DNA of 46,914 nucleotides, taken from the NCBI GenBank assembly GCA_002721895.1, contig PBLV01000045.1, positions 1 to 46,914 of the forward strand. Direction: 5' to 3'. The notes under the pieces were generated by a model, which made no database searches, was not told the origin of the DNA, and was given only the letters and a program-made list of their open reading frames with translations. Shown one piece after another: positions 1 through 7,935 of this stretch. How positions within the stretch are numbered: the first letter of the stretch is position 1; each line of letters starts with the position of its first letter. Source of the DNA: Verrucomicrobiales bacterium. GTDB lineage: Bacteria > Verrucomicrobiota > Verrucomicrobiae > Limisphaerales > UBA1100. Made by a program: the position numbers and the translations under genes.

Positions 1-582
1 CGGTTTGACGGCAAGGATGATTTTCTGCACCTCGCCGGCGCGCCGCTTTGGGGGCAGGATTTCAGCCTCTTTGTGATTGCCAGCGATCGCGGCACGAATC
101 CCAAGCACCGCGAAATCATTTCCAACTGGCACCAGCGCGGGCGTTCGACGTCGTCGTTCTTTCTCGGGCTCACAGGCAAAGCCAACGTCCGCCTCAGCGA
201 CGCCTTTGCCCCGGCGGGCGCGGTGAAGGATCCGGCCAAGCACTTCCTGCTTTCCGCATTCAATTCCGCGCAGGGCGCCGCCACCTATCAGGGGCGCACG
301 TTGCTCGCCTCCGCCGGACAGCTCTCCAAGCGCGATGTAGCCGGGCCGTACGTGATCGGCGTGCAGGGAAATTACGGCACCGAATATTGGAACGGCGACA
401 TCGCCGAGCTGATCCTGTTTGCCCGCGCCTTGAGCGACACCGAACGCGAAGCAGTCTGGAGCTATCTGGCCAATCGTTACCAGCTAAAGCTTGGTGTGCA
501 ACCCAGCGATCCGCAACACCTTGCTTTGGCATCGCTCTGCCACGTGCTGATGAACACCAACGAATTTTTGTATATCGACTGA
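1..582 (+). CDS. DUF1553-type protein with LamG domain, C-terminal part
   Basis: The reading frame is open from the first base, so the 5' end lies outside the window; 193 residues are visible. Most of it reads as a LamG/concanavalin A-like jelly roll: the fragment opens RFDGKDDFLHL, followed by a beta-rich stretch and GDIAELILFARALSDTER, a typical end of a LamG domain. The last residues, ALASLCHVLMNTNEFLYID, are the conserved tail of DUF1553 (PSD1-type) proteins. The LamG domain is therefore inserted just before the DUF1553 tail. The stop TGA overlaps the ATG of the DUF1501 gene by one base. DUF1549/DUF1553 and DUF1501 genes are commonly paired in Planctomycetes and Verrucomicrobia; their biochemical role is unproven. 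Likely secreted or periplasmic, perhaps binding glycans through the LamG domain (inference). Confidence 0.85.
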   Translation, partial: RFDGKDDFLHLAGAPLWGQDFSLFVIASDRGTNPKHREIISNWHQRGRSTSSFFLGLTGKANVRLSDAFAPAGAVKDPAKHFLLSAFNSAQGAATYQGRTLLASAGQLSKRDVAGPYVIGVQGNYGTEYWNGDIAELILFARALSDTEREAVWSYLANRYQLKLGVQPSDPQHLALASLCHVLMNTNEFLYID

Positions 583-2024
583 TGACCCGCCACTTTCCAT
601 GCGGCCGTACGCGGCGCGAATTTGTCTGGGAGATGGGCGCCGGCTTTACGGGGCTCGCGCTCACTTCGTTGCTGGCGGAGGACGGCTTTTACCAAAAGCA
701 CGGGATCGGTGGCAGCCAACCGCTGGCACCGCGCGCACCGCATTTTGCGGCCAAGGCGAAGAGCTGCATTTTTCTGCTGATGAATGGCGCGCCCAGCCAG
801 GTCGATACCTTCGACTACAAACCAGAACTGGAAAAGTATGCCGGCAAGTCGTTGCCCGCCGATAAAAAATACATCAACTCCGGCGGGCGCAAGGTGGGTT
901 TCCTGACGCCCAACTTCCGCCCCTTCCGTCCCGGCGGCGTCAGTGGGCTGCAGGTTTCCGATTATTTTCCCAACGTGCGGAAACAAGCCGACAAGCTGGC
1001 GGTCATCAAATCCTGCCACGCCGACAGTCACGCGCACGGCTCGGCGCTCGTAGCCATGAACACCGGCAGCACCTTTATCGGCCGGCCGTCGGTGGGCAGT
1101 TGGAGCGTGTACGGACTCGGCACTGAGAATCAGGCCCTACCCGGTTACGTGGTGATGATGGACAAACGCGGCGGTCCGATTTCAGGCCAGCCCAATTATT
1201 CCAGCGGCTTCATGCCCTCCACCTACCAAGGCACCCTCTTTCGGCCGAGCGGCAATCCCATCCTCGACCTGCAAGGGCCCGCGCATCTCGACCGCGTGGC
1301 GCAACGCCGGCAGCTCGACCTGTTAGCGCAGCTCAATCAAAAGCATCTCGACGCCCGGCCCGGCGGCGCCGACCTCGCTGCGCGCATCCAGTCCTACGAG
1401 CTCGCCTACCGCATGCAATCCGCCGCGCCTGAAGCGGTGGATTTGAAAAAGGAAAATCAAAAGATGCTCGATGCCTATGGCGTGGGCAAAAAGCCGACCG
1501 ACGAATTCGGCCGCAACTGCGTCATCGCCCGCCGCCTCGTCGAACGCGGTGTGCGGTTCGTGCAGCTTTACTCCGGCGGCGGACACCTCGCCGACACGTG
1601 GGATGCCCACGTGAGCGTGGAGAAAAACCACGGCCAACACGCCGGCGAAGTCGACCAGCCCATCGGTGCGCTACTCAGCGACCTCGAACAACGCGGCCTG
1701 CTGGATTCCACGCTCGTCGTGTGGGGCGGCGAGTTCGGCCGCATGCCGTTCAGCGAAGGCAAGAATGCGCCGGGCCGCAATCACAACCCGTACGGATTCT
1801 GCATGTGGATGGCCGGCGGCGGCGTGAAAGGCGGCATGAGCTACGGTGAGACCGATGAGTTCGGCTTCGAGGCTGTCGTCAACCGCACACACGTGCATGA
1901 CATCCACGCCACCATGCTTCACCTCATGGGCCTCGACCACGAACGCCTCACCTACTTCCACCAAGGCCGCGAGGAAAGTCTCACGGACGTGCACGGCAAG
2001 GTGGTGAAGGAAATCCTCGCCTAG
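582..2024 (+). CDS. DUF1501 family protein, Tat-type signal
   Basis: The protein has 480 residues. The ATG was chosen because it overlaps the preceding stop (TGATG), implying translational coupling, and because it supplies a twin-arginine-like signal (TRREFVWEMGAGF plus a hydrophobic stretch). DUF1501 features are visible: KSCIFLLMNGAPSQVDTFD near residue 65, a central LPGYVVM segment, and the C-terminal LVVWGGEFGRMPF, GRNHNPYGFCMWMAGGG and HDIHATMLHLMGLDHERLTY. The family has an alkaline phosphatase/sulfatase-like fold, but its catalytic role is not established. It forms an operon with the LamG/DUF1553 gene. Its TAG stop and the TAG stop of the opposite-strand gene form the shared hexamer TAGCTA, so the two genes abut with no intergenic base. 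A longer in-frame extension upstream lies inside the preceding gene and was rejected. Confidence 0.9.
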   Translation: MTRHFPCGRTRREFVWEMGAGFTGLALTSLLAEDGFYQKHGIGGSQPLAPRAPHFAAKAKSCIFLLMNGAPSQVDTFDYKPELEKYAGKSLPADKKYINSGGRKVGFLTPNFRPFRPGGVSGLQVSDYFPNVRKQADKLAVIKSCHADSHAHGSALVAMNTGSTFIGRPSVGSWSVYGLGTENQALPGYVVMMDKRGGPISGQPNYSSGFMPSTYQGTLFRPSGNPILDLQGPAHLDRVAQRRQLDLLAQLNQKHLDARPGGADLAARIQSYELAYRMQSAAPEAVDLKKENQKMLDAYGVGKKPTDEFGRNCVIARRLVERGVRFVQLYSGGGHLADTWDAHVSVEKNHGQHAGEVDQPIGALLSDLEQRGLLDSTLVVWGGEFGRMPFSEGKNAPGRNHNPYGFCMWMAGGGVKGGMSYGETDEFGFEAVVNRTHVHDIHATMLHLMGLDHERLTYFHQGREESLTDVHGKVVKEILA

Positions 2025-4616
2025 CTACTCCAGCCAAACCGGCTGGGAGATCACGCCGTTGGCCGCCACGTCCCATGCTTCGAGGCGGGCCCAGGTTTTG
2101 CCTTTTAGGTTGAGCGGGATCTTGAGGGTTTGTTTGCCGAAGGCACCGGTTTGGGTGAGGTCGATGAGTTGGCGGTACACTTTTTTTCCGTCGCCGGTGA
2201 TGACCTCGGCGAAGGACATGGGAAAGGTCCAAGTGAGGTTAACAGCCAATTCAGCGCGGCCATCGGCTTTGAGCTTGAGGGTTTGGCCGGATTGTCTCCC
2301 GCCGATGGTGAAGCGGGGCATGAGCACTTCGCCGGTTGAGATGAAGAAGGCGCCTTCCTGCAGGGCTTTCAGAACGGGCTCCCAGCCATCTTCAAAACGG
2401 GGCACGTGATCGAGGCGCAGGTAGTTGATATTAGCGTGCGCGTAAAACTCGGTGGTGCGGTCCACCTGAAAAATATCAACCTCGCCGACGATGTATTTTC
2501 GGGAGCCCCAATTGGCGGTGTCATCGAGCAGATCCAACACGCGGCGGCCGAGCCGTGGTTGCGAAAGATCCGCCGGCATGGCCTTCCACGCGCCGCCGAG
2601 ATAGTGAGTGGATTTGAAAAAGGGTTCGTGGCGGTACAGGTCGGGGAAACCGGTCGAGGATTTGATGCGCGGATGTGCCGTCCACATCAGCCCGCCTTCG
2701 CGTTCCATCAGTTTCAAGACATCCGCTGGACTGCCCACGTGATACACGCGGCCGTACTTTGGGTGCATCTCCACGAACGGCTTGTCCTTGGCGCGGTTCA
2801 GCACCCACATCACGGGGCGCGGAAAAAAACTAATCCAATGCCCGCCGAGGTGCACGTTGGGTTCCTCGCCGGGCAGCAGGAGAAAGTTTTCATCCGAAAG
2901 GCGGGCGCACTCGTCGTGAAGCAGCTTCAGCAACGGCAACGCCTTGTCCGCAATCCGCCGATCCCGGCCCAGTCGGTTGTGAAACTCCGCCAAGTGAACG
3001 ATCTCGACTCCGGCCTTTTTGAACACGTCCACGAACTCGGGCTTGGTAATCGGCGCGGGGAGATTGATTTTCACCGGCCGCACCAACCCCGCGTCAATGG
3101 CCTGACCGCCGCCGTCGTTCCAGCAATGAACGGCCAACAGGTTTTCGCCCTTCTTCAAAGTCTTCCGCGCCGCCGCGCTGATGGGCACTTCGCGATAGGT
3201 TTTGGAAAACCCTTTCACGGAGAACGCCAAAACCCCGTTCAGATAAACCTCCGTGTCCTCGTCGTACAACAACGACAGCTTGAGGTCGCCGGCCGGAAGC
3301 TCCTTGAGAACAAATGCCCGGCGCAGCCAAATATCCTGCGTTTGCCAATCCGTGCCCTGGCGCAAACTGGGCGTGCCTTGCTTGCCGAAACCGCCGCGCC
3401 CCGTCTTCCATGTTTGGTCATCGAAAGCCGGCAACATCCAATCCTTCGGCGGCCGCGCCATCGTGTATCGCCAGCTTTGCCCCTTTTGCCGCGATGTGGG
3501 AATCACTTCGACGGAAGACGAATTCTGCGGCCTGTTGAGCAAATCCGTGGTGTGCTCAATGTGATAATGGCTGGTGAACGTCTTGTGCCCGAGCACCTCT
3601 ACAAACCGATCGCCGTGCGTGTAGGCCTTCACGCGCTCAAATAATTTTTCACCACGCGCCGTGGAAGGCAGCCAGAAGATGCCCAGCTCCTGCTGCGTTT
3701 TCGGCGGTGCGTTGGACCACGGAACCCATCGGCGATCCCCCTCGAGATCCTGTCGAATGCCAATACCGAAACCAGCCACCTGTTTCATGAAATCGTTCCC
3801 GCGCCACGTGAAGCCAAGGTTGTACGCTTCATCGAGCGGATAAAAATACCGGTGAGGCGGCGGGAACACGGCCACCGCTCCGGCCTCGGTCTCCAAGGCA
3901 ATCGTGCGATGGCGCACCCTCTCCGGCGCGGCAGGTTGGCCGTCCGCCTTCGCCCGATGCACTTGATCATCCAGCCCAATCCACGACACCGCTTTCCCCA
4001 CCGGATCGCAAGTAAGCCCGGTGTGATAAAGCAAGGCCCGCGCGTCCTTTTCCGTTTGCACGATCGACTGCAGATGAATCAAGTCGCACCCGGCGTACAC
4101 GGTGAACCGTAGCTTGCCTGAAAACGATTCACCTGCCAGCTCACCAAGATCAACCATGCACCGCCGACCCAAACTGCGCACCGTGACGGACTTGAGCTTT
4201 AAGACCAGCGGGCCGGACTCACTGGGCTTGCGACTGGTGCGATCAAAGAAAATCGTCCAGCCATTGCGCTTCCGCAAATCCCGCTGCCCCACTGTCAGAA
4301 CCGTCATCGGATTCACCTCACGCACAATCACCGTCGACTGGCCATTGTGCGGCGTCACCGAAATCGATCGAACCAATGCCCCTCGTCCGGAGAGGTTTAG
4401 TGTTAATTCCGTTGCCTCCTCCGGCGTCCCCCATTTCATGACCAGCGATTTACCGGTCGCCTTAACCGCTACCCCGCACGCCAGGTCGTACGCCTTCGTA
4501 TCCACCATCACCGCAGAAACCGCCTGCGGGGCCATCAAGCTCAAAACGCCCCAAGCAGCCAACTTCGTAAACCGGGCCGGTATTCGGTGGAAAAAACAAA
4601 TGCTGTTTACAGTCAT
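2025..4616 (-). CDS. Exported PHP-like metallohydrolase with inserted galactose-binding-like domain
   Basis: The protein has 863 residues. The ATG at 4616 was chosen because it gives a signal peptide (basic start, AAWGVLSLMAPQAVSA); the open frame further upstream overlaps the neighbouring lipoprotein gene. Residues about 40-330 are a beta-rich region I do not recognise. A PHP-type metal site seems to be assembled from HYH at 350-352, H355, EFH at 544-546, a GEEPN segment and the AHPR histidine at 648, followed by GEVD. Between the first two histidine clusters, at about 375-520, sits a jelly-roll resembling sugar-binding domains of glycoside hydrolases (DIWLRRAFVL, YLNGVLAF, NLLAVHCWNDG). PHP domains hydrolyse phosphoesters, but substrates of such exported forms are unknown to me. 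It lies 94 bases downstream of the lipoprotein gene on the same strand. The PHP call is inference from motif order. Confidence 0.65.
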   Translation of the reverse strand: MTVNSICFFHRIPARFTKLAAWGVLSLMAPQAVSAVMVDTKAYDLACGVAVKATGKSLVMKWGTPEEATELTLNLSGRGALVRSISVTPHNGQSTVIVREVNPMTVLTVGQRDLRKRNGWTIFFDRTSRKPSESGPLVLKLKSVTVRSLGRRCMVDLGELAGESFSGKLRFTVYAGCDLIHLQSIVQTEKDARALLYHTGLTCDPVGKAVSWIGLDDQVHRAKADGQPAAPERVRHRTIALETEAGAVAVFPPPHRYFYPLDEAYNLGFTWRGNDFMKQVAGFGIGIRQDLEGDRRWVPWSNAPPKTQQELGIFWLPSTARGEKLFERVKAYTHGDRFVEVLGHKTFTSHYHIEHTTDLLNRPQNSSSVEVIPTSRQKGQSWRYTMARPPKDWMLPAFDDQTWKTGRGGFGKQGTPSLRQGTDWQTQDIWLRRAFVLKELPAGDLKLSLLYDEDTEVYLNGVLAFSVKGFSKTYREVPISAAARKTLKKGENLLAVHCWNDGGGQAIDAGLVRPVKINLPAPITKPEFVDVFKKAGVEIVHLAEFHNRLGRDRRIADKALPLLKLLHDECARLSDENFLLLPGEEPNVHLGGHWISFFPRPVMWVLNRAKDKPFVEMHPKYGRVYHVGSPADVLKLMEREGGLMWTAHPRIKSSTGFPDLYRHEPFFKSTHYLGGAWKAMPADLSQPRLGRRVLDLLDDTANWGSRKYIVGEVDIFQVDRTTEFYAHANINYLRLDHVPRFEDGWEPVLKALQEGAFFISTGEVLMPRFTIGGRQSGQTLKLKADGRAELAVNLTWTFPMSFAEVITGDGKKVYRQLIDLTQTGAFGKQTLKIPLNLKGKTWARLEAWDVAANGVISQPVWLE

Positions 4617-4710
4617 AAAATGGATGATGAACCTGAAGACCAACCCTATCGCACGATCCAAATTCAGAGAAGCCCAGAGGATCAAATTCGGAGTTGACTT
4701 GGTAAACCCG

Positions 4711-5583
4711 CTATTTCTCCAGCCGCTTGAAATCAGTAGATTCGCTGCGAAAATGAACAGTGAAGGATTTCCAGAGAAACCATCCGTTGGCCTCGGCGGC
4801 GACCTTCCAGTCCACCCAAACCTGGGGGGAAATCCTTTTTTGCAGCGCGGTGACCTTAAACGTATCCAGTTTTCCCGCGAGTCCCCCAATGGCAAAAAGG
4901 GGGTTGACCAGCTCTGCCTCAAGCTTTGATATATGAAAATCTTCCCCATCTATCCATGACTTGATCATCATGTGTTTCAGCGCGGTATTGACAATTGGAT
5001 CCTTGAACCGGTTATCGGGATCAAACAGAAACTGAAGAATATAAGCTGGCCTGCCCTGCACTGTTCCCGTGCCAAGCAGTCTCGGCAAAAAGTGATCCCC
5101 GTACAGGTCAATCTGCCGCATCAACAAATGGGCATCGGCCTTGGCGTTTGGGTCATCGGGGTTTCCCGTTCCGAGGAACTTCATCTTGTGTTTTTCAATT
5201 TTCCTTCTCTCCTTCTCAACCTGCTCAGGCGTTGGCGGCTGGCCGTCATACAGCAGCAATTCCGGGAGACGGTTGTCGGTATATGACCGGAACCGTCGTG
5301 TCTGTTTCCGTTTCAGTTCTCCACCCGAGTCAAAATCTTCAATGACAATGTCGCGGTTAAATTCAAACACAAGACCCTGTTCCGCCTTTAAACCGCGCGC
5401 CGTTTCCGCCTCTCGAAACCGCTCGATTATCTCCTCGGCCGACAAGGCCTCGTTCAGGCCAGAGTTCGGTCTGGGCATGGAACCAACAACTTCCGGCCCC
5501 ACCGGCTCACCGCCAGCGGTAATGCAGCCCGCCAAGAGACTCACACCCAACAGCAAAAACAGGACATGCAACCGTCCTTTCAT
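4711..5583 (-). CDS. Predicted lipoprotein, unknown function
   Basis: The protein has 290 residues. The ATG at 5583 gives a clean lipoprotein signal: a basic start, a leucine-rich core and the lipobox LLAG-C with Cys20. An in-frame ATG further upstream would bury the signal and was rejected. The mature part shows a helical segment (SAEEIIERFREAETARGLKAEQG), a charged stretch rich in Lys and Glu, and a beta-rich C-terminal half with repeated mentions of conversion-like text (RPAYILQFLFDP, FHISKLEAELVNPLFAIGG, PQVWVDWKVAAEANG). This resembles outer-membrane lipoprotein-sorting or LolA-like folds in general shape only; I do not claim a family. It is transcribed divergently from the sialidase-like gene and lies upstream of the PHP-like gene on the same strand. 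Confidence 0.75.
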   Translation of the reverse strand: MKGRLHVLFLLLGVSLLAGCITAGGEPVGPEVVGSMPRPNSGLNEALSAEEIIERFREAETARGLKAEQGLVFEFNRDIVIEDFDSGGELKRKQTRRFRSYTDNRLPELLLYDGQPPTPEQVEKERRKIEKHKMKFLGTGNPDDPNAKADAHLLMRQIDLYGDHFLPRLLGTGTVQGRPAYILQFLFDPDNRFKDPIVNTALKHMMIKSWIDGEDFHISKLEAELVNPLFAIGGLAGKLDTFKVTALQKRISPQVWVDWKVAAEANGWFLWKSFTVHFRSESTDFKRLEK

Positions 5584-5666
5584 CGCCCCGATTCTATGGA
5601 TTCTACCGCCGGACACGATCAAAAAGAGTTGCCCTCTTGTGGACTGTAGTTTTGCGGTTGCCATCG

Positions 5667-5680
5667 GCCGAACGTTCGGC
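5667..5680. promoter_or_regulatory. Perfect 14-bp palindrome, candidate operator
   Basis: GCCGAACGTTCGGC is a perfect palindrome centred in the 118-bp divergent gap. It ends 21 bases before the sialidase-like ATG and starts 83 bases upstream of the lipoprotein start, so it could serve either promoter. It contains CGAAC and GTTCG with no spacer, unlike the spaced Gram-positive LexA box. Function is inferred from position and symmetry only. Confidence 0.35.
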
Positions 5681-5701
5681 ATCATCCCGCAACCAGTTCA
5701 C

Positions 5702-6850
5702 ATGAAAAAACTCTCCCTGACCCTGTTGTCCGCCAGCGTGCTGTTGGCGGGAAATCTTTTTGGAGCAGAAGTGGAAGGCTCGCTGAAGCCTTTCACCGGC
5801 AAGCCGAGCATGGATCTACAGCAGGTGTTCCGCGGTGAACGGTTCGGCAACATTGTTGTGTCCATGAAAGGCACGGTGATCGCCACGTGGGGCACACGGT
5901 ATGTGCGTGCAAAGCGCAGTGAAGATGGCGGCAAGACTTGGGGCCCAGAAATCATCATCGCCAAGCCCGGCTTCCAATGCGGCGGGTTGACGGTGAATGA
6001 AGTCAACGGCGACATCATCGCGTTTGTGGAAGACCGCCATCCGCCCGCGCCCATTCACGTGTACATCAGTAGTGACGACGGCAAATCGTGGAAAAAGATC
6101 CCAACGAAGATTGCCCCCGACTCCAAGGGCAACGCGCCATCCATGCACATGAACGAACACGGCATCACCCTGCGGCACGGCAAGCACAAGGGCCGTCTCA
6201 TTCGTCCCTCGCGCTGGTACGCTGGCCAAAATCACCGCAGCAAATGGCCTGAGCACTATACCAACGCCATTTTCAGCGACGACGGCGGCAAGACCTGGAA
6301 GACCAGCGACCCCTTCCCGGCCAAGGGCACCGGCGAGGCGACGATCGCGGAGCTGAGCAACGGCACCATTTATTACAACTCCCGTCGACACTGGGCCGAG
6401 GAAGGCGCCAACCCCCGCCGCCGCTGGACCGCCACCAGCACCGATGGTGGACAAACCTGGAAAAACCTCGTCTTTTGCAAAGTGCTGCCCGACGGCCCGC
6501 AGAACACCAACTACGGTTGCATGGCTGGCCTCACGCGATTGCCGGTGAAGGGACACGACATCCTGCTTTACACCAACTGCGACAGCCCCGGCGGCCGGCA
6601 TCACGGCACCGTATGGGCAAGCTTTGACGGTGGAAAAACGTGGCCGGTGAAGCGGCTTGTTTTTGCTGGTGCCTACGCCTATTCCTCCATCACCTCCGGC
6701 CGGCCCGGTACCATTACCGAAGGCATGGTCTTTAATCACTTCGAGGGCGGCCCCAAGGGCGGCTCCACTGTTGCCCGCTTCAACCTTTCGTGGATTCTCG
6801 AAAAAGGCGTGGCCACGGGCGATGGCAAAATCCCGGCCGACCTGAAATAG
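5702..6850 (+). CDS. Sialidase-like BNR-repeat exported protein
   Basis: The protein has 382 residues. The ATG is followed by a signal peptide (MKKLSLTLLSASVLLAGNLFGAE). Asp-box (BNR) motifs of the S-x-D-G-G-K-T-W type recur along the chain: SEDGGKTWGPE, SSDDGKSWKK, SDDGGKTWKTS, STDGGQTWKNL and SFDGGKTWPV, indicating a six-bladed beta-propeller of the sialidase superfamily. RLIRPSRWYAG and ELSNGTIYYNSR resemble segments around active-site Arg and Glu residues of exo-sialidases. Family members cleave terminal sialic acids, but many PVC homologues act on other sugars or have no assigned activity, so substrate is left open. The gene is divergent from the lipoprotein gene and stands alone on its strand. 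Expected location is the periplasm or cell surface. Confidence 0.85.
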   Translation: MKKLSLTLLSASVLLAGNLFGAEVEGSLKPFTGKPSMDLQQVFRGERFGNIVVSMKGTVIATWGTRYVRAKRSEDGGKTWGPEIIIAKPGFQCGGLTVNEVNGDIIAFVEDRHPPAPIHVYISSDDGKSWKKIPTKIAPDSKGNAPSMHMNEHGITLRHGKHKGRLIRPSRWYAGQNHRSKWPEHYTNAIFSDDGGKTWKTSDPFPAKGTGEATIAELSNGTIYYNSRRHWAEEGANPRRRWTATSTDGGQTWKNLVFCKVLPDGPQNTNYGCMAGLTRLPVKGHDILLYTNCDSPGGRHHGTVWASFDGGKTWPVKRLVFAGAYAYSSITSGRPGTITEGMVFNHFEGGPKGGSTVARFNLSWILEKGVATGDGKIPADLK

Positions 6851-6874
6851 CACAGACTCGCTGCCATCTCCGGA

Positions 6875-6886
6875 ATGACACGTCAT
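6875..6886. promoter_or_regulatory. Short inverted repeat ATGAC-AC-GTCAT
   Basis: Arms ATGAC and GTCAT with a 2-base centre lie 25 bases after the sialidase-like stop and about 90 bases before the LRR-VHL start. It has no T-tract, so it fits an operator better than a terminator. Such a short repeat can occur by chance. Confidence 0.2.
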
Positions 6887-6976
6887 GCGGGCAAGGAAAC
6901 AGCCCGGGGTTGGCGGCTGGGGACTCGTGAAAGATTGGGCCTTGAAGTTTTCGGTACCGTTGCCAACATGGGGCCA

Positions 6977-7852
6977 ATGAAGGCCATGAAGCACTCGGTT
7001 TTATTCTCGTTGACATTGGGAATCCTCCTGTCCGCTCCCCAAATTACCCACGCGGCGGACGCGGATGCGCTGGAGGCAATTAAAAAGAACGGCGGTTTGG
7101 CCCTGCCTTGGCCGGGTGAAGTGGATAGCTGGGAAGTTGAATTCCATCTGCGCGGCCGCGACCTGACGGATGCGCAACTGAGCCAAGCCGTGTCCCTCAA
7201 AAACATCCTCTCGCTAAACCTGCGCGACACAAAAATCACCGGAGCCGGGCTTGCTCATTTGAAAGGGCTCACCAAACTGCGCCGCCTGCACTTGGAACGC
7301 ACCCAGATCGACGACGCCGGCATCGCCCACCTTGCCGGTCTGGCCGATCTTGAGTACCTGAACCTGTACGGCACCAAGGTGACCGACAAGGGAATGGAAC
7401 ACTTGGCGAGCTTGAAAAAGCTCAAGCAGCTTTACATCTGGCAAACGGATGTAACCGAGGCAGGTGCTACCAAGCTCGCCAAGGCGCTGCCTGACTTGAG
7501 AATCGTGCGCGGTGTCGACCTCAGCAAAATCGTCATTGCCAAAAAGGAAGAGGCGATGCCAACAAACGTCCTGAAATGGATTCCCATGACCGCCGAGGAC
7601 AAGCCGCCCAAATCAGTGCCCGGCTCGTTCATCCTCGTGTATTTTGAAAACAAATCGACCCAACCGGTGAAGCTCTTCTGGGTCGGCTACGACTCCAAGC
7701 TGCGCCAATACGGCGAGATTGCCCCCGGTGGTACGCGCAAGCAAACAACCTACTCGGAGGCCTCGTGGGTGGTCACCGACAAGAACGACAAGCCACTGGG
7801 CCGGTTTCTCACCGGATACAAGGAGGCAAAGGCCATTATCCCCGCCAAATAA
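6977..7852 (+). CDS. Leucine-rich repeat protein with C-terminal VHL-beta domain
   Basis: The protein has 291 residues from ATG 6977; ATG 6986 is an equally possible start, and neither has a good ribosome binding site. A signal peptide (HSVLFSLTLGILLSAPQITHA) leads into about four or five bacterial LRRs with the pattern LxxLxLxxTxITDxGLxxL (roughly residues 50-175). The last 75 residues resemble the beta domain of the von Hippel-Lindau protein: YFENKS, W235, Y245, APGGT, T258 and W264 fall at the same spacing as human W88, Y98, S111 and W117, but the position of H115 is Ala262. The LRR part suggests protein-protein contact outside the cytoplasm. Bacterial VHL-beta domains are known from sequence but their ligands are not, to my knowledge. 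The gene lies between the sialidase-like and second DUF1501 genes. Confidence 0.8.
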   Translation: MKAMKHSVLFSLTLGILLSAPQITHAADADALEAIKKNGGLALPWPGEVDSWEVEFHLRGRDLTDAQLSQAVSLKNILSLNLRDTKITGAGLAHLKGLTKLRRLHLERTQIDDAGIAHLAGLADLEYLNLYGTKVTDKGMEHLASLKKLKQLYIWQTDVTEAGATKLAKALPDLRIVRGVDLSKIVIAKKEEAMPTNVLKWIPMTAEDKPPKSVPGSFILVYFENKSTQPVKLFWVGYDSKLRQYGEIAPGGTRKQTTYSEASWVVTDKNDKPLGRFLTGYKEAKAIIPAK

Positions 7853-7866
7853 GCCACGCCACAGGC

Positions 7867-7895
7867 TTGTCATTTGAGGGTGAATCAGTTAAAAT
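7867..7895 (+). promoter_or_regulatory. Candidate sigma-70-type promoter for the DUF1501 gene
   Basis: TTGTCA (7867-7872) and TAAAAT (7890-7895) each match the consensus at five of six positions and are separated by the ideal 17 bases. Transcription would start near 7902, about 34 bases before the ATG at 7936. Confidence 0.45.
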
Positions 7896-7900
7896 GCGCC

Positions 7901-7915
7901 GACGTCAAAAACGTC
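7901..7915. promoter_or_regulatory. Inverted repeat GACGT-caaaa-ACGTC at the predicted start site
   Basis: A 5-bp inverted repeat with a 5-base centre covers the predicted transcription start of the promoter at 7867-7895. That position suits a repressor operator or a 5' stem in the transcript. Inference from position only. Confidence 0.3.
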
Positions 7916-7935
7916 AGCGAAAGGGATTTTGAGGG

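Noticed and set aside
2406..3644. Plus-strand open frame of 412 codons opposite the PHP-like gene
   Set aside because: It has no family resemblance and lies wholly within a minus-strand gene with domain motifs; high GC content explains the lack of stops.
5667..5680. LexA/SOS box
   Set aside because: The Gram-positive-type box has CGAAC and GTTCG separated by four bases; here they are adjacent, and the neighbouring genes are not SOS genes.
5816..6994. Minus-strand open frame of 392 codons opposite the sialidase-like gene
   Set aside because: Antisense to a BNR-repeat protein, Gly/Ala/Val-rich and without motifs.
7859..7869. CCACAGGCTTG shared with 22247-22257 as a dispersed repeat
   Set aside because: Eleven bases, different flanks and only two copies; compatible with chance.
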